In this document: one piece after another, positions 53,245-64,000 of the stretch | Numbering within the stretch: the stretch's first letter is position 1 | How the letters are laid out: every line of letters begins with the position of its first letter | Source: Cordilura impudica | Taxonomy: Eukaryota > Arthropoda > Insecta > Diptera > Scathophagidae | DNA: 64,000 nucleotides | Assembly (NCBI GenBank): GCA_963682025.1 | Contig: OY821518.1 | Coordinates: 225,413,070-225,477,069 of the forward strand | Reading direction: 5' to 3' | Made by a program: the position numbers and the translations under genes | Notes under the pieces: model-generated | What the model was told of the DNA's origin: nothing | The model's database searches: none | The model's input: the letters and a program-made list of their open reading frames with translations, nothing else

Positions 53245-55478
53245 GTTGATTTCAGGAAAATAGGTTATGGAAAGGAGGAAAGAGGGAGTAGTGTTTGTGG
53301 ATATTTGACTTAAATTTTATTAGATTATAACTATCAGGAAAGACCTCTGTGGGGAGTTTATTCCACATACGGCTAGTTCGACTGATAAACGAATTCTCTC
53401 TGTACTGCGTTGTGCGGTCAACTGGATAATAGACTACAAACGGATGTAATCTACTAGAGAAGCGAGTAGAGCGAACTGAAACTCGGGCACTTGGAATAAG
53501 TTCGCTAATCTCAGAAGAACATTTCCTATGATAATATCTATAGAACAATGCTACACAACCCACATTCCGACGGTGTTCCAATGAATCAATAGAGTTGGAT
53601 ACCCTACTGTTATTGATGAGCGCCAACGCCCTCCTTTGCGCACGGTCCAGTAGCTCCAAAATAGACTTTGAAGCTCCTGCCCGTATATGGGAGTTGTATT
53701 CCATATTCGGTCGGATGTAAGTGGTATAGATTTGAAGGAGATCAGAAGGAGTGAAGTAATTTTTACACCTTTTTAGAAAACCAAGACACTTGAATGGTTC
53801 TTTCGACACTTGAAAAACATGCTCGTTCCAACGAACATCACATTGAATTCTCAGGCCTAGAACATCAAGAGTATCCGATTCCTCAATACCTATACCCCCC
53901 AAATATACAGATGACATTTTTGATTTAATGGTCCTATGGGTCAACGTACAACATTGAGTCTTCAGCGCATTAAAATCAACCCTATTCGCTTTACACCACT
54001 CGGAGATTGTTAACTTGATGAGTGTGTCATTCCATGTCTGCCTTTTGCTCCCACCCTCCAAGAGGCATGGCCTACAATTAAAGGAAAATGAGTGACAAAT
54101 GCTGCCGTCGTCTGCGAAAGAGTAAATAGAATTAAAAGTTTGACAAAGAAGGTCGTTCAGAAAGATAAGGAGAAAGAACGGAACCTTGGGGTACCCCTGA
54201 ATTAAGCTGAAACTCATTAGATGAGATCCCATCAATAACAACACGTATTGTTCGGTCTCTGAGAAAACTCGATATAAATCGAGAGAAGTCATTACCGACC
54301 CCAAATGCAATAAGCTTTGAAATCAATGCACCGTGCCACACACGATTGAATGCCTTGAAAATGTCCAGAGCAACTTCTTTACTTTCGCCAAAATTGCGAA
54401 TGGATCGACTCCAGTGCTCAGAAAGTAGAGCTAACAGGTCTCCCGTGGAATTATTTCTATAGAAGCCATACTGGCGATCATTAAGAAGTGAATTGGTCTC
54501 TAGGTAGTTCACAAGATGGAAATTGATCATACTCTCCATCACCTTTGAGAGCGCAAAGCAGATTGCAATTGGACGGTAATTTTCAGGGTTATTAGCCGCA
54601 CCCTTTTTAGGGATTGGTTGGATATTAGCAACTTTCCAGCAAGAGGGAAAGACTCCCGCATGGTGCGAAAGGCTGAAAAGGTTTTGCAAAAAGTTCAGCT
54701 AAAGGGTTAGCCTTATCAACCGGTTCAGTGAATATTTAGTCATCCATTAAAAGAGAGAGATAGCGGAACTAGCATTTTTCTTTACCCTTTTAACAAATGA
54801 CCAAAAGCTCTTACTACCCCGAGGAGCAGAGAGAACTTTAGCACGAAGACGCTGATCATACAGAAACTTTTGGCGCCTTAGTTTTGGCACATTCGTTTCT
54901 CGCCTGTTTGCATTGCAGTTCAGTGGCGGAATTTTTATTTTCACGCCAATATCTGAATGCTTCTTCTCTGGATCTGACTGCATCTCTGCAATTCTGGTTA
55001 AACCATAATTTTTGATTAGGTGTAGCCGAAATGTGCTTTGGTGTAATGAATAATCGCATACCAATCACTATAACTTTTTCCACCATTTTCGCAGCAGCAT
55101 CAACATTTTTTCCAGGAAAGAAAGTTTTCAGTTGAAATGCTCAGCCCAACGAGTCTTTTCGCAAATAAAAACTAAGCGCTTCATAGCTGGTGCTGAAACA
55201 CTTTGAAGTACGGAGTACGAAAAGGATGCGGAAATAGTGCAGTGATCCGAATTACCGAGAGGTGCAAATATTTTCACTTCATACTTATCATGGTGTGAAG
55301 TGAGAAAAGGTTCGAGAGTATTTTGTCGTTGCCCTTCAATGCACGGAATGTGCGTTGGTTGATTCACTAGTTGCGCAAGATGGTTATGCGCAAAGCTCAA
55401 CGTAACGGCCTTCGGGAGCTGTTTGACTCGAATGGTGAGGCCAAGTTATGGATATTAAAATCGCCGTCAATAAGGGCG
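53245..55478 (-). mobile_element. Jockey-like LINE (family J), longest copy
   Basis: On the minus strand it begins at about 55478 inside the endonuclease domain (ALIDGDFNIHN) and ends near 53245, just after the polyprotein stop, with the 3' UTR truncated. The 5' edge abuts an AAAATGAAAAAT microsatellite. It is the reference for the decayed copies at 1529-2062, 2112-2400 and 4645-9790. Confidence 0.88.
53252..55400 (-). pseudogene. Family-J LINE polyprotein: endonuclease end, RT and tail
   Basis: The endonuclease C-terminus is at 55128-55400 with GNSDHC. The linker (LWFNQNCRDAVRSREEAFRY) is at 54747-55086 in two frames. The reverse transcriptase is at 54132-54689 (NIQPIPKKG, NYRPIAI, ALDIFKAFNRVWH as box A, GVPQGSVLSP). 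The frame at 53252-54310 carries YSFADDGSIC (box C, catalytic DD) and the C-terminal tail ending NLFS. The two long frames overlap at the GVPQGS block, so one indel there separates box A from box C. With the frameshift in the linker the protein is inactive. The enzyme would nick DNA and prime reverse transcription from the 3' end of its RNA. Confidence 0.88.
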
Positions 55479-55815
55479 AAAATGAAAAATGAAAAATTAA
55501 AAGTAAAAAATGAAAAATAAAAATTAAAAATGAAAAATGAAAAATGAAAAATAAAAAATGAAAAATAAAAAATTAAAAATAAAAAATGAAAAATAAAAAT
55601 TAAAAAATGAAAAATTAAAAATAAAAAATGAAAAATTAAAAATGAAAAATGAAAAATGAAATATAAAAAATGAAGAATGAAAAATAAAAAAATGAAAAAT
55701 AAAAAACAGAAATGAAAAACAAAAAATAAAAAATAAAAAGTAAAAAATAAAAATTAAAAAATAAAAAATAAGAAACAAAAAATGAAAAACGAAAAATAAA
55801 AAACGGAGAATAAAA
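55479..55815. repeat. AAAAATGA/AAAAATTA microsatellite
   Basis: Irregular repeats of GAAAAATAAAAAATG type on the + strand. It is the reverse complement in style of the tract at 37956-40562 and directly abuts the truncated LINE. Confidence 0.9.
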
Positions 55816-56059
55816 AATTATCCGGTTAAAATAATAAATAATAAGTGATACATAGATGACGCTTTCTGTTTTATTGAAAAAAAAAAGCCCTGTAATGGGA
55901 CCCACATGATTTTTTTTTTTTGGTAACATCTATAGCAAAACATGAGTCTTAAAGTAGTAGAAGTACCAACATTGTTAAATGTACGTCATTTTGAAGTATA
56001 AAGAAACAAAAAGCAGAGAGAAAAAAAAAAATAATAATACTATAAGATAATTTATAACA
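55816..56059. other. AT-rich spacer
   Basis: A and T runs only. Nothing recognised. Confidence 0.4.
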
Positions 56060-56162
56060 TATTCTATAAATATTAAGTTATTATGTAACAATTAATAAAA
56101 ACAAGAAAAATAATAATAATGATAAATTAATGAGTGATTAGTTAAATTTTGACGTAAAAATA

Positions 56163-57972
56163 TTAAGAATAAAACTCAAAAATTCTTTTCTTAAAATGTA
56201 ACGCGTTGATGGTTGCTCTAATAATTGGTGGAATATTATTCCAAAGATGAATTGCGGTAATGAAAAATTGCCAATTTGATATTAGCGTATTATGTCTTAC
56301 TTGAATTATGGAATTATTTCTCCTCTTTCGGCTAAAAGTGATTCGACTATACAGATGATTAGGCGCACGAGTTGTTATAATTTTGTGTAAAAATATTAGA
56401 GTTCTAATCTTCATCAGGGCATCAAGCTGGACACCAAAAAAGTTTCTTTGTATAGGGCGTAATATATTCATAGTTACCATGATATTTAATATTATTATAT
56501 GTTATGTTGAAAAAATTTCACAAGCGCATATTAAAATAGGTATTAAATATGTTTTTGCGAGCAACAATCTGATTTTAAAAGGGGTGCAGTGTTGAGTTGG
56601 CCATAAATTTCGTAGCATCGAGAAGGTTTTTAATCACGCGTTTGTAACATGATCTGACCAGGTCAATGTGTTATTAAAAATTACACTTAAATTTTTGGCT
56701 TTATTGACTATTTCTATTTTTTGGTTGTTAATATAAACGTTGGGTGTTTCGACAACTTTCTGCGTTCGGTTACGTAGTAAAATGCATTTTGTTTTCTTCG
56801 GATTTAGATTTAGGCCATTTACAGAAGACCAAAAAGGAACACGTTCTAAATCATCATTTAATTTTTGCGTGCATTCTTCAAATTGCTTCTTTTTACTGCT
56901 AGTGTAACAATTGAACATCATCTGCATACATTCTAATGTTGCAATGTATCAGCTGGTCTGGCAAATCAGATGCATAAATAGAAAAAAGAAGAAGTCCAAG
57001 AATGGAACCTTGTGGTACTACCCTAGCGACTGGTAGGAAATTTGAGGTTATTGATGAGTTAATTTCTACATGCTGTACCGGTCCATTAAGATATGAATAT
57101 ATCAATTTGGAAGACGTTGGGGAAAAATTCATAATCTTTTCCAGTTTTTGAATTAAAATAGTGTGACCAACTGTGTCAAAAACCTTTGAATGGTCTAGCA
57201 AGACCAGCATTGCTATACAGCCAGCGTCTAGCTCTTTTCTAAGATCTTCGGCTACATCAGTAAGAGCTGTCTTGGCACGAATTTGTTATTGGAAGAAATT
57301 TTGCTTGTTTTTTTCTGTAGGGGTAGGTGCTTGTTATGATTATTTTATTGAAGATGTGGGTTATCACCGGTAAATATATGGAAGAAGCATTTTTTAAAAA
57401 GTGGGATGAATACCGTCAACACCTGTTACATTGGGTTTGATGGATGAGCAGCCCATGTGTACATCGTACTGACTAACAAAATCAAAACTGAATTGATTTT
57501 CTAGTAGAAGTTCATTCTGAAAGTTACTGTAGTAAGAGTGATTCGCTGGTTGCAACGGAATATTAATAAAATTTTCATTTATGACATTTGGGTCTGAAAC
57601 CGAGGTTTCTTCATTAGATTATTGTTTCACTATTCCAATTTCTCTTATTGCTCTCCAAGTTTTACGTGTGTTAACTGAATTCGCAAACTTATCAGCGTAA
57701 TATGTTGACTTAGCTTGTCTAATTGTTTTAGTTACGGTCTTTTTGGCTTGTCGATAGCTGTTATTCTGGTCAACTGTTTTGTAGCGCTTCCAATGAGAGT
57801 ATGCATAATCGCGATCTTCTATAAGACGTACAATCTGTAAAGGAAACGAAGGTTTTTGTCTGCTGCTTACTGTTTTTGTTTGTATTGGTACTATAATGTT
57901 GTACAGATCTGAAACATTATATTTCAAAAAGGCTAATTGATCATGAGCCGATAACATGTTATCCATATACAT
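56163..57972 (-). pseudogene. Family-K LINE ORF2: linker, reverse transcriptase, tail
   Basis: Frames at 57619-57972 (linker, QIVRLIEDRDYAYSHWKRYK), 56899-57210 (box A VLLDHSKVFDTVGH, then VPQGSILGLLLFSIYASDL and box C MYADDVQLLH), 56634-56927 (LNPKKTKCILL, NLSVIFNNTLTWSDHV) and 56163-56480 (C-terminal tail with LWNNIPPIIRATINALHFKK). The endonuclease remnant (VFAGHFNSNLLAGS, where GHFN replaces GDFN) is at 58175-58360. The catalytic DD of box C is intact, but the domains lie in four different frames and the endonuclease motif is mutated. Confidence 0.83.
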
Positions 57973-58612
57973 ATATAGCTCCAGTCAATTTTATATTCTT
58001 CCCCTAAAATATGTTGTTTAGCACGTTTGAAATTACGAAATCGTATTTCATTAGTAGGAGTTTGAAGCGGAAAGTTGTTTGGCAAGAAAATAACATCATG
58101 TCAGTAAAAACATGATGTTGAGAATCGATGATATAGTAGAATGTTTGATTCATTGGACACAAAAAACAGATCAATTAATTATTCGTGGGGTTAAGACCAA
58201 AAGATTTAATATTTATGATTAAACTTGACCCAGCTAGTAGATTTGAATTAAAATGTCCTGCAAATACTACGTCTTTATAAAGTGTAGTTATATCTTCCAT
58301 TATTTTGTAAAAGTTTATCAGATCTATTCTATTATTGGGCCGATACACATTAACAATCAATAACTTCCTTCCTTCATTACATGCTTCAAGAAAAATGTGT
58401 TCAACTTTATCATTGGAGTTGTCACCACTTCTAGCTCTAATTTTACAAGGCAGTCCACGCCGCCATATCCATATTCTCTGCCATTTCTCTATAATTTATA
58501 AACTTTCATTGAGACCATAGCATCCGTTATCGAATCGCAAAACCATGTTTCAGATGCACATATGATGTTTATGTCAGAGTTTTCAATTTTTGCAGATTAT
58601 GGTTGTGAGGCG

Positions 58613-59140
58613 TTAAATTTTCGTTGACATAAATTGGTCAGCACTTTCAAAACCAGCGTGTTTGAGCCATAACCTAGTCTTATTATCACGTCTGAATTTC
58701 GCAATTGTTCTTAAAAGAAAATTTTTTTCATATGGCGAATGCAATTTTACTATAATAACTTCATCTTTTGGTGAATATTGTTTATTAGTTTTGTATATTT
58801 TTTGAAGTCTATGTATATATGTTATCAACTTGAGGCGTTTCAATATACATATAAAGAATCACAAATATGACTGAAAATGTCAAACATCATAGTAAGGTAC
58901 TCCACGTATTCGTACACCAGCGGCAATTATAGAATTATCTTGTTTTAAAAATCCTCTTGCTAGTTCGATTATTTCATTTTTCATATTATTAAACTCTGAA
59001 GATTCTGACTCTAGTTTGGTTACACTCTCTTCAATTGCATTAATTGTAGTTGTTTCTAATATAGTTACTCTGCTATTTATTGCATGCAAATCAATTTGTA
59101 TTAAATTATGTCTCTTGCCAATTTCACTTAAGAGCTCTTC
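58613..59140 (-). pseudogene. Family-K LINE ORF1 protein remnant
   Basis: The frame at 58880-59089 has a heptad-rich, probably coiled-coil segment (NSRVTILETTTINAIEESVT) leading to IIAAGVRIRGVPYYDV. After a gap, the frame at 58613-58843 gives EVIIVKLHSPYEKNFLLRTI and LWLKHAGFESADQF. The order of coiled coil, a GVP core and a basic C-terminal domain fits ORF1 proteins that bind LINE RNA as a chaperone. It is frameshifted between the two parts. Confidence 0.65.
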
Positions 59141-59164
59141 TTTTCAACCAAATATATTTTATTT

Positions 59165-59346
59165 GCAACATGTAGTTTACGCACAAAATTTTCATAAACA
59201 CAAAAACAAGCAGACGGACGGAAGGACATAATTAAATCGGCTCATATAGTAGTTCCGAGTCTATCGGGTTTATATATGGTGGGTCTAGGTCAATTATTTT
59301 TGGTAGTTACTAACATCAGCATAAAAATTATTGCACTCTCACCACA
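59165..59346 (-). mobile_element. DINE-like family A, 5' fragment, head-to-head
   Basis: The inverted 5' region contains GACGGACGGAAGGACATAAT and TGGGTCTAGGTCAATTATTT. It meets the next copy at an opposed junction near 59346. Confidence 0.75.
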
Positions 59347-59985
59347 AAGATCGTTCGTCCGTCTGTGTGTCCATGTAAACCTTGTAATCAAAGTACAGGT
59401 CGCAAATATAAATATATTTTTATGAAACTTAGTGTCTAAGCTGCAGTCTGCCATAGGATGAACGCTATGGATATTGGTGAAAATCGGTTAATGTTCAGAC
59501 CTAGTCCGCATAAAAGTTATCCCCATGAGATCGATATAAATTGCCATAATATCCAAATTATTATATATGTATATCTCGGTCAAATTAGGTTTGTGTATGT
59601 TTATTACATCCATTTATCAGTAATTAAAAAAAGGAAAACCTATAAGACAATTCTCAGTCATAACCCCTTTATGTAATTTTTCCAGATCTGCATTTAAATC
59701 TATCAAAAATCAAAAATATTGCGCAGATTTTATGAAATTTAGTTCGTATATGTTATTGGAAAAACTAAGTGACCTTACCAATTTTAATCAGGATTGGTCC
59801 ATTTTTAGACTCAGTCCCCATATAAATATAGCATGGGATATGAACTTTTTTATATTCGAAGGCAAAATAATTAATAGCAATGCCGCTCAAATTTGGTTCA
59901 TTATTAATATATATAATTTGTTGAACCTAAGAGAAAGTGTCTCTAAATGCATGGTATAAGGTATCGTATAGTATAGTCCAATAAA
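59347..59985 (+). mobile_element. DINE-like family A, 5'-truncated copy
   Basis: It begins in the GTCCGTCTGTGTGTCC block and runs to GGTATAAGGTATCGTATAGT. The 3' palindrome is eroded. Confidence 0.8.
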
Positions 59986-60128
59986 AATCCACCGCGATCT
60001 ACTATAAAAGTAATGGTAAGAGGAGAAAGCAATATTTAAAGTTTCAAATTTATTTTTTTTAAGGATTGCTGAAATTTACTTATTTGTATTAAAGTAAATT
60101 TAATAAGAAAAAAATCATATGCTGATAA

Positions 60129-60505
60129 TCTATAATATTAATAGGCTAGGCGATTTCTTGTGACCGATTGTTTGTTCTACCGTTTTATCCCGATTTTGAC
60201 CAGACGTATATTATTTGAAAGGTATTTATTTTTAGCCGTTTTGCAGATTTGCAGATTTTTAAATTTTTTCCTTTATTTTGAGTAAATTGCGTTTAAAGTT
60301 GCTACTAACACGTACTTAGAATTATACAATGCCATGTGTGTGTTTATTAAATTTTTTAATGTGTTTGTAATAAAAATGAGTTTGTTCTTTGTGTTGATTT
60401 GTGAATTGTTTAAAATTAATTAGCATACCTTTAGGGTTTTTATTTAATGAAAAAACAAAATTTCCTAGAATTTGCACTCGAATTTAGAAGGCTGGAATCT
60501 GCTAG
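60129..60505 (+). mobile_element. Short Helitron (TC...CTAG)
   Basis: It starts TCTATAATATTAATAGGC after A at 60128 and ends CTGCTAG before T at 60506, with no target duplication. The family is that of 5115-5895, in opposite orientation. Confidence 0.75.
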
Positions 60506-60644
60506 TATTTATAAATAGAATAATTAAAAATTATCACAAACTTAAAGCTTAACTTAAGTTAAAGCAAGAGATGTACGTAATAATATACAAAATTCATTTT
60601 GAACTTCCTGATGCTACATTATTTAAATAACTTAATCTACATTG

Positions 60645-62700
60645 CATATTTTCTAAAATTTTTTCATAATTTGGTGAATAATTACTGAGACCATTTCTCA
60701 AGCAGGATCCTATATGTTCGTCTGTTAAGGTCGTTTGGTATTTTGACTATTATTTTCATCTGAGAAAATGCTGATTCGCACAAATATGTTGAACCAAAAC
60801 AGGCGTATAAATTTTCGGCACATTTTTTCACATTTTTTTTTTTATCTTCGATACGGTTATTACATTCTTCAATAAGGTTCTTAATATCTTTGACATATTT
60901 TTTTCATCAAAATTATTAGAAGCAGTATTTATACCCTATACCACTATGTGGTTTGGGTATAATGACTTTGTGCTGCTGTTTGTAACAACCAAAAATAATT
61001 GACCTAGACCCATCTTTAATTATACCGATCGAATCAGAATCACTTTCTGAGTTGATTTAACAATGTCCGTCCGTCCGTCCGTCTGTGTGTCCATGTAAAG
61101 CTTGTAATCAAACTGCAGGTCGCAAATATGAATATATTTTGATGAAATTTGGTACATCAGCCATGCGATGAACGTTATTGAAATTGGTGAGAATCGGTCC
61201 ATGTTCAGACCTAGCCCCCATACAAAAGACCCCTATGAAATCAACATATATTGCCATAAGATCCAAATTAACATACAAATCTTAGTCAAATTGGGTTTGT
61301 ATGTATATATTACATCCATTAATCAGTAGTCCAAAAATGATCCCTATTGGACAACTCTTAGTCATAGGCCCCATATAGAGCTGCTTCCCGATCTTCACCT
61401 AAATCTAACAAAAAAAACAAAAATATTGCACTGATTCTTCTCAAATTTTGTTTATATATTTGCAAAATACAAGAGAATTTACCAAACATGGTCATGATCG
61501 GTCCATTTTTGGGCCTAGTCCCCATATAGATATGGCATCCGATATGAACTTTTTCATATCTGCAGCCGAAAAAATTAATAAAAATCTCACTCAAATTTGG
61601 TTTATGCTTATATTCTATGTCCAGTTAGTTGGGCCTGAGAGATAGGGTCTCTAAGCGCATGGTATAGGGTATCGTATAGTCGGTCTAGACCGACTATAAT
61701 TTTCTTAATTGTTTTTAATTGCGACAACATATTTGGAAAATTAGATACATTTTTATTTTCTAGCTTTGATACAAGAAGATTTAATTTTTCTCTGAAAGCG
61801 TTTGCAGCACTAATCGTATGGAAAATTCTTTCATTAGGACCTTGTTGTTCTAAACTTAAATCATTAAGTTTAGTTGTTACATCGGTTAAAAATGCTGCAT
61901 CATCACCTCTTTCGCTAAGAAATTCCTTAATTTCATTGATTAGATCTCTAAGATCGCTGAAGAAATGATCCTCGACTTAACCACCTAACATCTGTATGCA
62001 TGAGCAGTTCGGATGGTCCACCATAATTTGATTCTTCCAGCTGTAGCTTAAAAAGGCGCCTTTGGAGACCTTTTGCTCGAATTGAGTTATAAATTTTGAA
62101 AGCTATAGTCATAATTTCATGCATGTTTAAAACTTTGATATTGTAAGAAATCGGGAAAATATTCATCGTTTATACATTAAGCGATGAAACCATTTCGACA
62201 ACCTGTCATAGGTGGTGCTCCGTCCATTGTTATTGAGACGAGTTTATAGAGTGTAAATTTGGCAATTTTACAATAGACTTTGAAGCTGGTAAATATATCT
62301 TCAGCTCGAGTGTTTCCTTTTAATGAAATGATTGTAAGTATTTCTTCTTTAATCGAAAAGTCGTTAAAAAAAAAAACATTCTAATGAAAATAATCATTTG
62401 AGATATACCAACTGCATCAGTAGACTCATCCAACTGAGGTGAAAATGCTCGACAATTCGTAATATCCTGCATTAATTGTTCTTTTAAATTTGAAGCTATT
62501 TGGTGCATTCGTTTTGCAACTGTATTGTACGACAACTGCAAATCGTTAATCGCAGTAACGATTTCTGACTTATTTTTATAGTCACAAAATAAAGAATTAG
62601 CTGCCTCAAAAAATGCAGTTTTTATAATTGCACCATCACTAAATGGATGGTTTCTTAATTTTAACAAGAACATGGCATACTCACAAAGAAGCAATTGTAG
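60645..62700 (-). pseudogene. hAT transposase (ZBED/SCAND3-like), broken and interrupted
   Basis: On the minus strand the pieces run from N- to C-terminus. The frame at 62320-62694 gives NHPFSDGAIIKTAFFEAANS, YNTVAKRMHQIAS and SPQLDESTDAVG (first catalytic Asp region). VSITMDGAPPMTG near 62220 and LLMHTDVRWLSRGSFLQR (61948-62166) follow. IKEFLSERGDDAAFLTDV lies at 61820-61930. After a DINE-like insertion comes the hAT dimerisation motif FGSTYLCESAFSQMKIIVK near 60760-60820. It would excise and reinsert its element, leaving 8-bp duplications. Stops, shifts and the DINE-like insert inactivate it. Terminal repeats were not identified. Confidence 0.85.
60930..61716 (+). mobile_element. DINE-like family A, full copy inside the hAT gene
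   Basis: TATACCCTATACCACTATGT at the 5' end, a GTCCGTCC run near 61063-61082, and the palindrome AGTCGGTCTAGACCGACT near 61678-61695. hAT coding sequence resumes on both sides. Confidence 0.9.
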
Positions 62701-62859
62701 TCGACTTTGCTTTTAATTTTTCTTTAGTGAAAATTAATTGTTGCGATGAGAGACTCGCTTTAAGTTCAATAAGTTTAGCTTTTCACTATTCAGCGGATAA
62801 TTTATTTCAAATGCTGCGTTTTGAAATGTTTTTCCAAATTTCTTTCCTACGGTAATGAT

Positions 62860-63337
62860 ACATTATTATTGCAAATTAAACAACAGGATTTATTCTTTAT
62901 CATAACAAAAATATAATCATGCTCCCATTCCTTATGGTAATGATAAATTTTCATCTTTTTAAAATTATTCATGGGGTCGCAATTTCAATTAATAAGAACT
63001 TATTTCAATATAATTTTAATTCAATTTTTAACAGACGTACCAAAACGAAACGAATGAATTTATTCTCAATAACAACTAGAACACCGATGACAGATTCAAT
63101 TTCATAAAAAAGTGTCTGCATTTCTCAATTTTTGTGGTTACATTTTCCCACAAGTACAGATACCTTTTTTCTACCTCTGGCATCACTGTACAAGATTAAT
63201 TTGATTTTTAACACCCGTAGCAAAACAAACGAATGAGAGACTGCACACAAGATTCAAACAATAACAAATTTTTTGTACATATTTAGTACAAATACTCGAA
63301 ATGTGAATATTTATTGGCGATCGACTGAATGGACATC
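62860..63337. other. Probable hAT 5' region, not resolved
   Basis: AT-rich sequence upstream of the hAT frames. No open frame or terminal repeat was recognised. Confidence 0.35.
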
Positions 63338-63385
63338 CCTGGTATAGTCGCTCTAGACCGACTATAATTTCCTTACTTGTTTTTT
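63338..63385 (+). mobile_element. DINE-like family A, solo 3' end
   Basis: TGGTATAGTCGCTCTAGACC followed by GACTATAATTTCCTTACTTG is the terminal palindrome region without the rest of the element. Confidence 0.75.
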
Positions 63386-63544
63386 AAATATTTTTGATGT
63401 GTAAACATCTATACGCGCAGGGGGTAAATTTCTATTTCACAATACAATTACAAAAACAGCGTAACTCATATCGGTGTGAGCTGAAGGAGATAACGCTGTG
63501 TGACTTATGATTGTATTGGTGAAAAATTTAAGAGATGTTCTTTT

Positions 63545-64000
63545 CTAAACATTTTCCAATTGTCTTTCAAAAAACATCAATTGTATTTCAGAAACCATCA
63601 ATATAATTTCAGAAAACATCATTTGAATTTCAGAAAACATAAGTAGAATTTCAGAAAACATCAATAGAATTTCAGAAAACATCAATTGTATTTCAGAAAC
63701 CATCAATATAATTTCAGAAAACATCATTTGAATTTCAGAAAACATAAATAGAATTTCAGAAAACATCAATATAATTTCAGAAACCATCATTTGAATTTCA
63801 GAAAACATAAATAGAATTTCAGAAAACATCAATATAATTTCAGAAAACATCAATTGTATTTCAGAAAACATCAATTGTATTTCAGAAAACATCAATTGAA
63901 TTTCAGAAAACATAAATAGAATTTCAGAAAACATCAATATAATTTCAGAAAACATCATTCGAGTTTCAGAAAACATCATGAATTTCAGAAAACATCAATA
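63545..64000. repeat. 21-bp minisatellite, runs off the window end
   Basis: About 21 units of AATTTCAGAAAACATCAATA type, with variants in the last bases (TTGTA, TAGAA, TATAA, TTGAA). The unit is a multiple of three, so the minus strand stays open as repeated MFSEIxL heptads. There is no sign that this is a gene. Confidence 0.95.

Larger units (their letters stand above)
56060..59160 (-). mobile_element. LINE family K, near full length but decayed, with ORF1
   Basis: On the minus strand the order is ORF1, endonuclease, linker, reverse transcriptase, tail and A-rich 3' end. It is related to 21482-23985 throughout the shared part and adds ORF1 and the endonuclease. The reverse-transcriptase fingers are partly deleted near 57220-57470. 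Confidence 0.82.

Noticed and set aside
55524..55929. Phe/Tyr-rich minus-strand frames
   Set aside because: Product of the AAAAATGA microsatellite.
58075..58105. Regulatory hairpin AACATCATGT/ACATGATGTT
   Set aside because: A 10-bp stem inside decayed LINE coding sequence. It is likely fortuitous.
63545..64000. CRISPR array
   Set aside because: Units are 21-bp direct tandem repeats without unique spacers, in a eukaryotic context.

Overview
This window reads as nuclear DNA of a higher fly, probably a calyptrate such as a blow fly, flesh fly or muscid. The evidence is one spliced Derailed/RYK-type receptor gene, strong AT richness, and a dense load of dipteran transposable elements, including many INE-1/DINE-1-like copies with (GTCC)n runs. 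The species assignment is inference. Nothing bacterial, plasmid-like or CRISPR-like is present.

The only host gene I can support is a Derailed-family (RYK) Wnt-binding receptor pseudokinase on the + strand. Its three last exons are at 18677-20087, 34407-34703 and 34965-35076, with the stop at 35074-35076. The signal-peptide exon(s) must lie upstream and were not found. A 14.3 kb intron splits the kinase domain just after the catalytic-loop motif HKDxxxRN.

Layout. 1-5 kb: a tRNA-Gly-like SINE and an irritans-type mariner carrying LINE fragments. 4.6-9.8 kb: a decayed jockey-like LINE interrupted by a TC...CTAG Helitron and by a 3.1 kb Transib (RAG1-like) element with CACAGTG termini and CGACG target duplications. 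12-16 kb: a LINE RNase H fragment and a second Transib (TSD CGGCG). 17-18.7 kb: repeats, then the receptor exon. 20-34 kb (large intron): Tc1/mariner debris, a Harbinger-like MITE, a LINE, another MITE, and a nest verified by target duplications, in which a mariner holds a long-inverted-repeat element (8-bp TSD) and that element holds a Sola-like transposon (4-bp TSD). 36-40.6 kb: a 1.9 kb (AATTTTT)n array, two head-to-tail DINE-like copies and TTTTCAT-type microsatellite. 40.9-52 kb: a Helitron helicase fragment, a pogo-like MITE, Harbinger-like MITEs, DINE-like copies and an RTE-like LINE. 53-59 kb: two more LINEs. 60-63.4 kb: a hAT remnant carrying a Helitron and a DINE-like copy. 63.5 kb to the end: a 21-bp minisatellite.

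Nearly all transposon genes are broken. The best preserved is the Sola-like transposase, with one internal TGA and one apparent frameshift. The most informative structures are the Transib ends, which look like V(D)J recombination signals, and the nested insertions whose target duplications allow the order of events to be read directly.
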